Source: Phytohabitans rumicis (GTDB taxonomy: Bacteria > Actinomycetota > Actinomycetes > Mycobacteriales > Micromonosporaceae). From it: a stretch of 64,000 bases of DNA. The DNA lies in NCBI RefSeq assembly GCF_011764445.1, contig NZ_BLPG01000003.1, positions 1 through 64,000 of the forward strand. The letters run 5' to 3'. Both the position numbers and the translations under genes were made by a program. Positions 1 to 9,238 of this stretch are shown one piece after another (position 1 is the first letter of the stretch; the number at the start of each line of letters is the position of its first letter). The notes below the pieces were generated by a model. That model searched no databases. It was given only the letters and a program-made list of their open reading frames with translations, and was not told the origin of the DNA.

Positions 1-315
1 TAGTTCGCGATGAAGAACCCACCCCAACGGCCGCCATGCCACAGGCAGCACGCGGCCAGGAGTTCGCGGTAGCCCGGGGTCGAGAACAACGGCGCCCACG
101 GCCGACTCCCGGCCGGAACAGTGGCCGTGCCAACTGCACCCTCAGCCGTCACGCGCTTGGCCGCTCCGTGCTCTTCGGCGGTGCTTCGATGGCAATGATC
201 GATGGGGTCGAGCCACGTGAGCTCTCGCGAAATACAGCGGTTACATCGGTTGCCCGCAGGAGAAACATGGGTCGGATTGTATACAGAACGAGATCCTCTG
301 GCGAGGGAGGAGAAC
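1..315. other. Leading region with no convincing gene
   Basis: Both strands have open frames here, but their translations look like arginine/proline-rich shadows and match no family I recognise. The only signal is a palindromic site just before the first gene, listed separately. Confidence 0.4.
276..287. promoter_or_regulatory. GntR-type palindromic site
   Basis: The stretch ATTGTATACAGA centres on GTATAC, 29 bp before the start of the first flavin reductase. Operators of the FCD subgroup of GntR regulators commonly have a TTGTATACAA-like core, so local control of the downstream catabolic genes is plausible. No GntR gene is visible in the window, so this is inference. Confidence 0.3.
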
Positions 316-813
316 ATGAACGTCATCGTTGTGGTCGGCAATCCGAAGCCGGCGTCGCGGACCCGCGCCGCCGCCGAACTGGTGGCGGAGCGGCTCACGG
401 GCTCGGCGCCGCAGGCGGTGATCGACGTAGTGGACCTCGGTGCCGGGTTGCTCGGCTGGGGCGATGCCGCAGTCGCGCAGGCCAAAAAGGCGGTCCTGGC
501 GGCCGACGTGCTCATCGTGGCTTCCCCGACCTTCAAGGGGACCTACAGCGGCCTGCTGAAGCTCTTCCTCGATCAGTTCGGCCAAGGAGAGCTCGGCCAG
601 ATCACGACCTTCGCGCTGATGCTCGGCGCCGCTCCTCAGCATGCGCTCGCCCCGGAACTGACCCTGCGTCCGGTGCTGGTCGAGATCGGCGCGAGCTGCC
701 CCGCGCCGAGCCTCTACCTCCTCGACAGCTCCTACGCCGAGTCCCGCGAGCTCGACGCCTGGCTCGCCGTGGCTGCCAAGCACCTGGAAAGGATCGGCGA
801 TGACCGCGACTAA
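316..813 (+). CDS. NADPH-dependent FMN reductase-like flavoprotein
   Basis: This 165-residue protein has the flavodoxin-like fold of NADPH-dependent FMN reductases (SsuE/MsuE type). It starts with an N-terminal beta strand and phosphate loop, VVGNPKPASRTR, at residues 5-16. A second motif, SPTFKGTYSGLLKLFLDQ, follows near residues 70-87 and is the classic SPxYxGxxxGxLKxxLD signature. It would reduce FMN for a partner monooxygenase. The ATG at 316 was chosen because GGAGG lies 6 bp upstream. Its end overlaps the next gene by 14 bp, so the two are probably co-translated. The partner monooxygenase is not in the window and may lie upstream. Confidence 0.85.
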   Translation: MNVIVVVGNPKPASRTRAAAELVAERLTGSAPQAVIDVVDLGAGLLGWGDAAVAQAKKAVLAADVLIVASPTFKGTYSGLLKLFLDQFGQGELGQITTFALMLGAAPQHALAPELTLRPVLVEIGASCPAPSLYLLDSSYAESRELDAWLAVAAKHLERIGDDRD

Positions 814-1330
814 GAAGATGATCGGTACGTCCGACGGCACATTCGACAGCTCGCTGCTACGGCGGGCGTTGGGCCTGTTCCCCAGCGGTGTGACCGCCTT
901 CTGCTCGCTGGTCGACGGCGAGCCGATGGGGATGGCGGCCAGCTCCTTCACCTCAGTCTCGCTCGACCCTCCCCTGGTGTCCGTGTGCGTCGCCCACACG
1001 TCGACGACCTGGGAGCGCCTCGCCGAACAGGCCAGGTTCGGGCTAAGCGTCCTTGCCAGCGAGCACTCAAGTGTGGCCCGCATGCTTTCCACCCGCTCAC
1101 AGAACAGATTCGCGGGCATCCACTGGGTGGCCAGCGAGGGTGGCGCGGTCTTCATCGAGAACGCACCACTGTGGCTCGAATGCGTCCCATACCGCGAGAT
1201 CGAGGCCGGTGACCACGTGATCGTGGTGCTGCAGGTAGCTGCGCTCTCGATGAACCCCGAGACCGATCCGATCGTCTTCCACCGAAGCAATTTCCGCGCG
1301 TTCGTCCCAGCTGCCGATCTGAGCCGGTGA
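800..1330 (+). CDS. Flavin reductase domain protein (FMN-binding split barrel)
   Basis: The 176-residue product has the flavin-reductase-like domain of the small component of two-component monooxygenases (HpaC/RutF/DszD type). The recognisable core is the run GVTAFCSLVDGEPMGMAAS near residues 32-50, SVSLDPPLVSVCV near 53-65 and FGLSVLASEH near 78-87, with GDHVIVVLQV near the C-terminus. It would supply reduced flavin to a hydroxylase. It overlaps the preceding FMN reductase by 14 bp and the following amidase by 4 bp, so the three form one catabolic operon. Two flavin-reducing proteins plus an amidase suggest oxidation and then amide hydrolysis of a nitrogen compound; the substrate is unknown. 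Confidence 0.85.
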   Translation: MTATKKMIGTSDGTFDSSLLRRALGLFPSGVTAFCSLVDGEPMGMAASSFTSVSLDPPLVSVCVAHTSTTWERLAEQARFGLSVLASEHSSVARMLSTRSQNRFAGIHWVASEGGAVFIENAPLWLECVPYREIEAGDHVIVVLQVAALSMNPETDPIVFHRSNFRAFVPAADLSR

Positions 1331-2504
1331 TCACCGCCGGCGGGACGGTTCCGGGAACGTCGCCGGCCCGGCCTGAGCCCGACGCTCGGATCTGGCGGGC
1401 GGTAGGCGATCCGCTCGTCGAGCCGTCGGGATCCGGAGCCCTCGACGGTGAGACGGTCGCGGTCAAAGACCTCTTCGCGATCGCCGGCCACCCGATCGGT
1501 GCGGGCAATCCCGCCTGGCTGGCCGCAGCCGCAACTGAAAAGGCCCACGCCCATGCAGTTGCGGCGCTCCTCGACGCCGGCGCCTCGGTACGCGGAATCG
1601 CGCAAACCGACGAGTTCGCATACAGCCTGATGGGGTCAACCACCACTACGGGACTCCGCCGAACCCGCGGGCGCCCGGCCGTATCAGCGGTGGGTCGACG
1701 TCCGGGCCAGCCGCAGCGGTCGCCGCAGGGGAGGTGACGATCGGACTCGGCACCGACACCGGCGGCTCGGTACGTGTGCCGGCGGCCTTTCAGGGTCTGT
1801 GGGGGTTCCGGCCCACCCACGGCGTGATACCGACGGCTGGAGTTCTTCCGCTCGCGCCCAACTTCGACACGGTCGGACTTCTCACGCGACGGCACGAGAC
1901 CCTCCGCAGGGCAGCGTCCATCCTGCTTCCGCAGGACACCGCCTCGCCAGGCGAGGCGGTCATCGCCGAGGCGCTGCTCGCCATCGCGGACGACGAGATC
2001 GGACGAGCGGTACGGGCCGCCTCGGGAATTCTCGATGTCGCCACGGAGGGAGCTTTCACGCCGGAGCCGGGGTGGCTGGCCGCATTCCAATCGGTCGTGG
2101 GCGCGGCGGCATGGAGTGCCTACGGCGACTGGCTCGGTTCCCGCATGGAGTGCCTCGGACCGGATGCCCGTGCCAGGTTCGCCCAAGCGTCGACGATCAC
2201 GCCCGACGCCGCGGAGGCGGCGCGGCGCGTCATCGGTGACGCGCGCGCCCGGATCCGTTCATGGCTGGGCGAACGGATCCTGATGTTGCCGACCGTGCCT
2301 GCGGCGGCGCCACCCATCGGCGCATCGACGGACCAGCTACGGGTCCGGACGATGTCCCTGACGATCATCGCGGGAATCGGAGGGCTGCCCGCGGTGAACG
2401 TCCCGGTGACGTTATCGTCCGGGTTACCTGTCGGCATTTGCCTGGTCGGACCGGCAGGGAGCGACCTCGCATTGCTCGACGTCGCCGGAGAGGTGAGCAC
2501 ATGA
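1327..2504 (+). pseudogene. Amidase (amidase signature family), frameshifted
   Basis: The first part (from GTG 1327) contains the catalytic lysine in VAVKDLF and runs to EFAYSLMG. The frame then breaks near 1632: GTCAACCACCACTACGGG reads VNHHYG only in another frame, which continues with the glycine/serine signature ISGGSTSGPAAAVAAG and the nucleophile motif TDTGGSVRVP. One missing G in a short G run explains the shift. The rejoined protein is about 392 residues, near the normal size for the family, and has all three catalytic residues (Lys, cis-Ser, Ser). It overlaps the flavin reductase by 4 bp. A sequencing error is as likely as a real mutation. The substrate is unknown, probably an amide, ureide or carbamate. 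Confidence 0.8.
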
Positions 2505-2620
2505 CCGCCGACCGCGCACTGCTGGCTGCCGCACATGCCGGCCCCACAGCCGGGTTGCTGCGTGACAAGGCGCCGATGGCCGCGGTGATCGCGAACGTGG
2601 AGCGGTGCCCCTGCCCCTAG
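2501..2620 (+). CDS. Short hypothetical ORF or truncated gene start
   Basis: The ATG overlaps the amidase stop (ATGA) and is preceded by GGAGAGGTGAG, a plausible ribosome site, so translation may start here. Only 39 residues follow, rich in alanine, and end against the opposing acetyl-CoA synthetase fragment. It may be the 5' remnant of a fourth operon gene cut off by a rearrangement. No family is recognised. Confidence 0.3.
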   Translation: MTADRALLAAAHAGPTAGLLRDKAPMAAVIANVERCPCP

Positions 2621-3108
2621 TCGGCGTGGCCGAATGCCTTGATCTGTTCGGCCTCCTGCGGTGTCAGCTCGCGGGGTAGCTGGCCACGGGCGAGCTTCTC
2701 GCTTTGGACGTGGTGGCGGATGTCTTCGACGATCTCCGGGTTGGCCAGCATGGTGGTGTCTCCCACGTCGGTGAAGTTGGAGACGGCGGCGATGACCCGG
2801 CGCATGATCTTTCCGGATCGGGTTTTGGGCATGTCGGCGACGATCCACACGTTGGCTGGCCGGGCGATCTTCCCGATCTGTTGCTCGATCGTGCGTACGA
2901 CCCTGTCCTCGATGAGTTTGCTGGGTGGGTGGCCGGGTTTGAGCGCGACGTACATTTCCACGGCCCGGCCGCGGAGTTCGTCGATCACGGGGATGGCGGC
3001 GGCTTCGGCGATCTCATCGACGGTGAGGGCACCCCGAGCGGGCCCGACTCCACGGGCCTCTCGCCGCCCAACGGAGGCGGCCCTGGTCATCCCGTCCAGC
3101 TCACACAA
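2617..3108 (-). pseudogene. Acetyl-CoA synthetase, C-terminal fragment
   Basis: The readable part is the C-terminal lid domain of an AMP-forming acetyl-CoA synthetase. It has an ALKPGHPPS segment, then TRSGKIMRRVIAAVS, which carries the catalytic lysine of the A10 motif and is followed by GDTTMLANPEIVEDI as in AcsA. The family is about 650 residues; only about 110 convincing residues remain and the adenylation core is absent. The start is therefore arbitrary. It lies between the catabolic cluster and the ArsR operator, which suggests a rearrangement junction at the edge of the hypoxia island. Confidence 0.8.
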
Positions 3109-3160
3109 TGGTGGAGCGACCTCATCGTATCGCCGACCCCACCGCGCTTACCACAATAAC

Positions 3161-3182
3161 GAGTTGCTAAGTTTGGCAACTC
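3161..3182. promoter_or_regulatory. Inverted-repeat operator before first ArsR gene
   Basis: Two 7-bp arms, GAGTTGC and GCAACTC, are separated by 8 bp and sit 88 bp before the ArsR start in a locally AT-rich patch. ArsR repressors bind such imperfect palindromes and usually control themselves. It is a different sequence from the operator before the second ArsR gene. Confidence 0.55.
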
Positions 3183-3270
3183 ATGAGGCTTGAAGGCGTG
3201 GAGCGGTCGTCGGGTGGCGACCCGGCGGTGATGGGGCACGTAGCGTGTCCCCGCAGAAGGGGGTGGCCCA

Positions 3271-3618
3271 GTGAGCACGCCGCTGTATCAGGCCAAGGCA
3301 GAGTTTTTCAAGACGTTGGGGCACCCGGCGCGGATCCGGGTTTTGGAGTTGTTGTCGGAGCGGGAGCACGCGGTTTCGGAGCTGCTGCCCGAGGTGGGGA
3401 TCGAGTCGGCGCATCTGTCGCAGCAGCTGTCGGTGCTGCGTCGGGCGAATCTGGTGGTGACCCGCCGGGACGGTTCGGCGGTGTACTACTCGCTGGTCAG
3501 CCCGCAGGTGGCTGAGCTGCTCGCGGTCGCGCGGCGGATCCTGACCGAGGTGTTGACCAGCCAGGCCGAATTGTTGGGTGACCTGCGCGCGGCGACGGAT
3601 CGGGCCGGGCCGCCGTGA
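3271..3618 (+). CDS. ArsR-family regulator, Rv0081-like
   Basis: This is a 115-residue winged-helix ArsR/SmtB repressor. It starts YQAKAEFFKTLGHPARIRVLELL, has a recognition helix in SAHLSQQLSVLRRANLV and a wing in RRDGSAVYYSL. The metal-binding cysteine motif of classical ArsR/SmtB proteins is missing, as in M. tuberculosis Rv0081, the hypoxia hub regulator. It starts at GTG 3271 and is followed after 34 bp by the oxidoreductase small subunit. The Rv0081-Rv0087 order is kept exactly, which supports orthology. It probably represses its own operon through the inverted repeat upstream. A second copy lies at 11357. Confidence 0.85.
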   Translation: MSTPLYQAKAEFFKTLGHPARIRVLELLSEREHAVSELLPEVGIESAHLSQQLSVLRRANLVVTRRDGSAVYYSLVSPQVAELLAVARRILTEVLTSQAELLGDLRAATDRAGPP

Positions 3619-3652
3619 GGCCGCTGCGTGGGCCAGACACGAGGAGAGGGTC

Positions 3653-4129
3653 TTGGGGCTGATCGGCAAGATCCGCGGTGTGGGGCGGGTTGCTGAGCCG
3701 GCACCGGCGGCGCCTGAGCGGTTGCCGGCGGGGGCCGGTTTGGGTGGGTCGGTGCAGGTGCGGCATGTGGATGCCGGGTCGTGCAACGGGTGTGAGATCG
3801 AGATCGGGCAGGCGTTTGGCCCGGTGTATGACGGCGAGCGGCACGGGGTGCGGTTGGTGGCCTCGCCGCGGCACGCGGATGTGTTGACGGTGACCGGCCC
3901 GGTGACGGTGAACATGGCCGGGCCGTTGCGTAAGACGTTTGAGGCGATGCCGCAGCCGCGGCTGGTCGTCGCGGTGGGTGACTGCGCCCGGGATTGTGGG
4001 ATGTTCGCCGGCGGGCACGGGGTGCACGGCCCGGTCGGTGATGTGGTGCCGGTGGATGTGCAGGTGCCGGGGTGTCCGCCGGAGCCGGCGGCGATCGTGG
4101 CCGCCCTGCGCGGCGTGTCGGGCCGGTGA
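3653..4129 (+). CDS. Ehr complex small subunit (NuoB/HycG-like)
   Basis: The 158-residue protein is the iron-sulfur small subunit of a complex I/group 4 hydrogenase-type enzyme, corresponding to Rv0082. Cysteines for the proximal [4Fe-4S] cluster are present in DAGSCNGCEIEI, GDCARDCGMF and VPGCPPEP. The start is taken as TTG 3653 because GAGGAGAG lies just upstream; no ATG or GTG fits better. It faces the cytoplasm and would pair with the large subunit encoded at 9239. The next gene starts inside its stop codon (GTGA). The cluster cysteines are intact even though the large subunit has no metal site. Confidence 0.85.
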   Translation: MGLIGKIRGVGRVAEPAPAAPERLPAGAGLGGSVQVRHVDAGSCNGCEIEIGQAFGPVYDGERHGVRLVASPRHADVLTVTGPVTVNMAGPLRKTFEAMPQPRLVVAVGDCARDCGMFAGGHGVHGPVGDVVPVDVQVPGCPPEPAAIVAALRGVSGR

Positions 4130-6143
4130 ACCAGGTCGCGTCGGCGCTGGGCGCCGCGTACGCGCTCGCGGGTGCCGGTGCCCTGGCCGGGTTGGTGACG
4201 CCGGCCCGCTGGCGGTCGACGACGGCCGGTGCGGCGACAGCCGCGGTCGGGGCGGCCGGTGTAGCGGCTGGGTTGGCCGCGGTGTCCGGTACCGGCTGGC
4301 AGGCACGCCTGCCAGATCTGCTGCCGCTGGCGGGGGTGAGCCTGTCGGTGGACGCCCTCGCCGGCTGGTTCCTGCTGCTGATCGGCGCCGTCGCCGCCGT
4401 CGTCGGGATCTACACGGTCGGGTATACCGGCCGTGGCGGGCACGGCCCGGCCTCCCGGACCGCCCTGGCCGTGCTGCCGGTGTTCGTCGCGGCGATGCTG
4501 CTGGTCCCGGCCGCGGCCAATGTGTCGACGTTCCTGCTGGCGTGGGAACTGATGGCGGTCACCTCGCTGCTGCTGGTGCTCGCGGAGCATCGGCACAGCC
4601 CCGCGGTGCGCACGGCCGGGCTGTGGTACGCGGCGATGACCCAGGCCGGGTTCGTAGCGGTGCTGCTGGATTGGTGTGGCTGGCCGCGGCCTCTGGCGGG
4701 GAGTCGTTCGCGGTGATCCGCGCCGCCGCGCCGGGCCTGTCGCCGGCGGTGTCCGGCGGGGTGTTCTTGCTGTGCCTGATCGGGTTCGCGTCGAAGGCGG
4801 GGGCGGTGCCGCTGCATCCGTGGCTGCCGCGCGCGCACGCCGAGGCCCCGTCGCATGTGTCGGCGTTGATGAGCGCGGCGATGGTCAAGCTCGGCGTGTA
4901 CGGCATCGTGCGGGTCGGCTTCGACCTGTTCGGCGGCGGATCGCGGTGGTGGTGGCTGCTGCTCGCCGCTATCGGCGCGGTGTCGGCGTTGTACGGGATT
5001 TTGCAGGCCGTGGTGGCCACCGATTTGAAGCGGCTGTTGGCGTTTTCCACCAGCGAGAACATCGGGCTGATCCTGCTCGGCCTGGCCGCGGCCGGGTTGT
5101 GGGCCGACGCCGGGCAACCCGGGGTGGCCGGGGTCGCGCTGGCGGCGGCATTGCTGCACGCCGTCAACCACGCCGGGTTCAAGACGCTGTTGTTCTGCGG
5201 GGCCGGGTCGGTGCTGCACGCCACGGGTACCCGCGATTTGGACGCGTTGGGTGGGCTGTCGCGGCGGATGCCGGCCACCACCGTCCTGTTCACGGTCGGC
5301 GCGTTGGGTGCGGCGGCGCTGCCGCCCGGCAACGGGTTCATCTCCGAGTGGCTGCTGTTGCAGGCGCTGCTGCACCAGGCACCGGCCGCCGGCACGGTCC
5401 TGACGATCGCCGCACCGGCCGCGGTCGCGGTCGTCGCGTTGACCGCCGGCGTCGGTGTGGCCGCCTACGTCAAGGCCCTCGGCACCGGGTTTCTGGCCCG
5501 GCCGCGCAGCACCGCCGCCGCCCGGGCGGTCGAGTCCCCGCCCAGCATGCTGGCCGGGATGGGCCTGGCCGCGGCGGCCTGCGCCGGGCTGGCTGTCGCC
5601 CCGACCGTGGCGGCCCCGGCCCTGGACCGGATCGCGGCCGAACTGAACACGGGGGCGGCGCCGCTTTCCGGCAGCGGTATGGACGTGCGGCTGGCCGGCA
5701 TCACCTCCACGATCGCTCCACTGTGGATCGCGGTCGGAGTGGTCGGGCTCGCCGTCGGGTTCGCCGCCGCCGGCCGCGCCTTCGGCCGGGCCAGGCGGCG
5801 GGCGGTGGCGTGGGACTGCGGCGACGGACCACTGACGCCGCGGATGGAGTACACCGCGACGTCGTTCGCCGAGCCGTTGCAGCGGGTCTTCGACGACGTC
5901 CTGGCACCGGAGCAGGACGTCGACGTCACCCACCCGGCCGAGTCCGCCTACCTGGTGCGGGCCGTGCAGTACCGGCGGCGGCTGCCGGACCGTATCGAGG
6001 CCCGCCTCTACCGGCCACTCATCACGGCCGTCGACACGGTGGGCCGGGCCGCCCGCGCCCTCGCGTCCGGCAGCGTGCACCGCTACCTGGCCTACATGCT
6101 CACCGCGCTGGTCGCGGTCCTGGTCGCCGGAGTGATCCGGTGA
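4126..6143 (+). pseudogene. Ehr antiporter-like membrane subunit (HyfB/NuoL-like), frameshifted
   Basis: This is the large proton-translocating antiporter-type subunit, corresponding to Rv0083 and to HyfB/HycC. The N-terminal part has hydrophobic helices and the conserved LLAWELMAVTSLLLV helix with its glutamate. Near 4668 (GTGCTGCTGG|ATTGG) the frame shifts by one base. The rest follows in another frame with GFASKAGAVPLHPWLPRAHAEAPSHVSALMSA and VVATDLKRLLAFSTSENIG, both signature antiporter helices with the key lysines. The rejoined length is about 672 residues, normal for the family. It overlaps both neighbours by 4 bp. A single missing base is the only defect seen. Confidence 0.85.
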
Positions 6144-7081
6144 GCGCCTGGGCCATGGCCGCGACACAGGCGGTCCTCGTCGCGGCGGTCGCCCCGCTGC
6201 TGATCGGGTTCATGCGCGCGGTGCGGGCGCGGCTGGAGGGCCGCGCCGGCGGCCGACTGGTCCAGCCGTGGCGGGATCTGCGCAAACTGCTGCGCAAGGA
6301 GCCGATCACCCCGGCCGACGCGGGGGTGTTCTTCACCGCCGCACCGGTGGTGCTGATGGCCACCAGCGTGCTGGTCGCCGCCGCGGCCCCGTACCTGTCC
6401 ACCCGCGGCCCGCTGCCCGGGGTCGCCGACCTGATCGTCGTGGTCGGGCTGCTGCTGCTCGGCACTGTCGCCCTCGCCCTCGCCGGGTTGGACACCGGGA
6501 CCGCGTTCGGTGGCATGGGCGCCAGCCGCGAGATGACCATCGCCGCCCTCGTCGAGCCCACGCTGCTGCTGTCGGTGTTCGCGCTGTCCACCCGGGTCGG
6601 GTCGACCGACCTCGGCGCCATCGTCGCCGCCGGCGCCACCGACCCCGCCTCGGTGTTCACCCCCGCCAGCGCCCTCGCCGCCGCCGCCCTCGCGATCGCC
6701 ACCCTCGCCGAGGCGGGCCGGCTACCGGTGGACAACCCGGCCACCCACCTGGAGCTGACCATGGTCCACGAAGCCATGGTCCTGGAATACTCCGGCCGCG
6801 ACCTGGCCCTGGTCGAGTGGGCCGCGGCGATGCGGCTGAGCATCCTGCTCGGCCTGCTGGCCAACCTGTTCATCCCCTGGGGCGTCGCCACCACCCTGCG
6901 CCCCCTCGCCATCGCCCTGGCCGCCGTGGTGTTCGTCGCCAAACTCGCCGTCCTGGGCGGGCTCCTCGCCGCCGGTGAGGTGTTCGCCGCGAAACTGCGC
7001 CTGTTCCGCATCCCGGAACTGCTCGCCGGCTCGTTCGTCCTCGGCCTGCTCGCGGTCATCACCTCCGCCGTCCTGGCCTGA
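6140..7081 (+). CDS. Ehr membrane anchor subunit (HyfC/HycD/NuoH-like)
   Basis: The 313-residue integral membrane protein is a NuoH/HycD-type subunit (Rv0084), which joins the membrane arm to the hydrophilic arm. About eight hydrophobic helices are visible. The cytoplasmic loop QPWRDLRKLLRKEPITP, the segment GGMGASREMT and the loop DNPATHLELTMVHEAMVLEYSGRDLA are hallmark NuoH/HycD sequences. GTG 6140 overlaps the upstream stop. It is the only membrane subunit of this operon in an unbroken frame. Confidence 0.9.
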   Translation: MSAWAMAATQAVLVAAVAPLLIGFMRAVRARLEGRAGGRLVQPWRDLRKLLRKEPITPADAGVFFTAAPVVLMATSVLVAAAAPYLSTRGPLPGVADLIVVVGLLLLGTVALALAGLDTGTAFGGMGASREMTIAALVEPTLLLSVFALSTRVGSTDLGAIVAAGATDPASVFTPASALAAAALAIATLAEAGRLPVDNPATHLELTMVHEAMVLEYSGRDLALVEWAAAMRLSILLGLLANLFIPWGVATTLRPLAIALAAVVFVAKLAVLGGLLAAGEVFAAKLRLFRIPELLAGSFVLGLLAVITSAVLA

Positions 7082-7095
7082 ATGAGAGACCGTCG

Positions 7096-7754
7096 ATGAC
7101 CGGCACCCTCAACTCCCAACTGCTCAATCTGGCGTGTGGACTGTTTCTGCTGACCGCGATCGGGGTGCTGTGGCGCCGGGAACTGTCCGCGCTGATCGCC
7201 CTGCTCACCGTCCAAGGCTGGCCCTGACCGGCATCGCCGTCCTCCTCGCGGTCGAGGATCGCAGCGGCGAGGCGGCGGCGGTGGCGGTCGGGGTGGGGCT
7301 GCTCAAGGCCGGGCTGCTGCCGTGGCTGCTGCGCCGCGTGCTGGCCCAGGTGCCCGGGGCCCGGGAGACGGCCCCGCTGGTCAACGTTTCCGCCTCGATG
7401 CTCGCCGCCGCTGTACTGGTCCTGCTCGCCTACGCCGCCGCCCGCCCCCTCGTCGACCTCGCCCCCGCCGCGACGGCGCGGGCGGCGCCGGTCGGTATCG
7501 CCGTCGTGCTGGTCGGGTTCTTCCTGGCCGCCACCCGCCGCCGCGCGATTTCCCAGATCGTCGGCGTGCTGCTGATCGACAACGGCATCGCCGCCGTCGC
7601 GTTCCTGGCCACCGGCGGCGTCCCCCTCGTCGTCGAGCTGGGCGTCTCGGCCGACCTGCTCCTCGCGGTGCTGGTGCTGCAGGTGCTCACCACCCGCCTG
7701 CACGCCGCGTTCGGCGACACCGACCTGGACGAACTACGAGAGCTGCACGACTGA
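7096..7754 (+). pseudogene. Ehr small membrane subunit (HyfE-like), frameshifted
   Basis: It starts at ATG 7096 with a hydrophobic N-terminus and reads in frame to VQGWP before a TGA. One base earlier or later the reading continues as LALTGIAVLLAVEDRSGEAAAV, so a base is missing near 7215. The rejoined protein is about 219 residues with about six helices and matches the HyfE/HycP class (Rv0085). These are related to NuoK-like subunits fused to an extra part. It ends in ATGA overlap with the next gene. Confidence 0.75.
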
Positions 7755-9237
7755 TGACCCCCACCCTGGCCCTGTATCTGCCGATCGCCGCCCCGCTGGC
7801 CGCGGCCGGCGTCGCCGCCCTGCTCGGCCGGCGCCCCGCCGCCTGGATGGGGTGGCCGCCGCCGCCAGCATCCTGGCCGCCGGCATCGGGCTGGGCACCG
7901 CCGTCACCGGCGGCCGGCAGGTCGCCTCCGGGCTGCTGCGCGGCGACGCGCTGACCGCGTTCATGCTCATCGTCATCGGCTCCGTCGCCACCATCGCCTG
8001 CTGGGCCGGCGTGCACCACCTCGATGATGAGGCTGCCGCCGGGGCCGGCACCCCGACGACCGCCCGCCGCTACCTCATCCTGGTCCAACTGTTCCTGGCC
8101 ACCATGAGTCTGGCCGTGCTGGCCGACAACCTCGGCCTGCTCTGGGTCGCGGTCGAGGCCACCACCATCGTCACCGCGTTCCTGGTCGGCCACCGCCGCA
8201 GCCGCGCCTCCGTCGAAGCCGCATGGAAGTACGTGGTGCTGTGCTCGGTCGGCATCGGCATCGCGTTCCTGGGCACCGTCTGCGTCTACGCCACCGCGGT
8301 CGCCGCCGGCGCCCACGGCACCACCGCCCTCAACTGGACCCACCTGACCAGCCACACCGCCGGCCTCGACCCCGACCTGACCCGACTAGCCATGGGGCTG
8401 CTGCTGCTCGGGTTCGGCACCAAAGCCGGCCTCGCCCCCATGCACGCCTGGCTACCCGACGCGCACAGCCAAGCCCCCGCCCCGTCTCCGCCCTCATGTC
8501 CGGGGTGCTGCTGTCCGTGGCGTTCTACGCCATCTGGCGCTACAAGACCATCACCGACGCCGTCCTCGAAACCGGCTACACCCGCACCATCCTGCTGGTC
8601 GCCGCCCTCGCCTCCCTGGCCGTCGCCGCGCTCTTGCTGATCGCCCAACAGGACTACAAACGCATGCTCGCCTACTCCTCCATCGAACACATGGGCCTGG
8701 TCGCGTTGGGCACCGCCACCGGCAGCCGCCTGGCGATCACCGCCGTACTGCTGCACGTACTCGGCCACGGCCTGGGCAAGGCCGTCGCGTTCTGCGGCGC
8801 CGGGCAGCTGCTGCACCTGTCCGGCAGCTCCCGCATCACCGCCGTACGCGGCCTGGTCGCCCGGCACCCGGCGCTCGCTGGCGCGTTCGGCCTGGCCCTG
8901 CTCGCCCTGTTGGGAATGCCGCCGTTCAGCCTGTTCGCCTCCGAAATCGGGATCGCCCGCGCCGGCCTCACCAGCGGCACCGGTTGGGCCACCGCGGCCG
9001 CGTTCATCCTCGTGCTGGTCGCGTTCGCCGCCCTGACCCGCAACAGCGCCGGCATCCTGCTCGGCGCACCCAACCCGGCCCCGGCCACCGACCCGCCCAC
9101 CCCACCAGCCGGCCACGCGTGGCAGCGATCGCCCCCTTGCCGTCGGGCTGGCCGCCGCCGCGGCCCTCGGGATCAGCCTCGGCCCGCTGCGGGAGCTGTT
9201 GGACACCGCCGCCACGACGATCGTGGGAGGCCACTGA
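7754..9237 (+). pseudogene. Ehr second antiporter-like subunit (HyfF-like), multiple frameshifts
   Basis: This is the second NuoN/NuoL-type membrane subunit (HyfF/HycQ class, Rv0086). Three frame changes are needed: near 7850, near 8487 (in the stretch encoding HSQAPAPVSALMSG) and near 9110. Conserved motifs survive in pieces: LLLLGFGTKAGLAPMHAWLPDAHSQAPAP with its lysine helix, then SALMSGVLLSVAFYA, QQDYKRMLAYSSIEHMG and LHVLGHGLGKA. The C-terminal LGPLRELLDTAA segment is in the third frame and ends at 9237. The rejoined length, about 494 residues, is normal. The next gene begins 2 bp later. Confidence 0.8.
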
Positions 9238-9238
9238 C

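Noticed and set aside
241-1605. A long minus-strand open frame opposite the flavin reductase genes
   Set aside because: Its translation is arginine- and glycine-rich with no family features, and it is antisense to three well-supported genes; typical of high-GC shadow frames.
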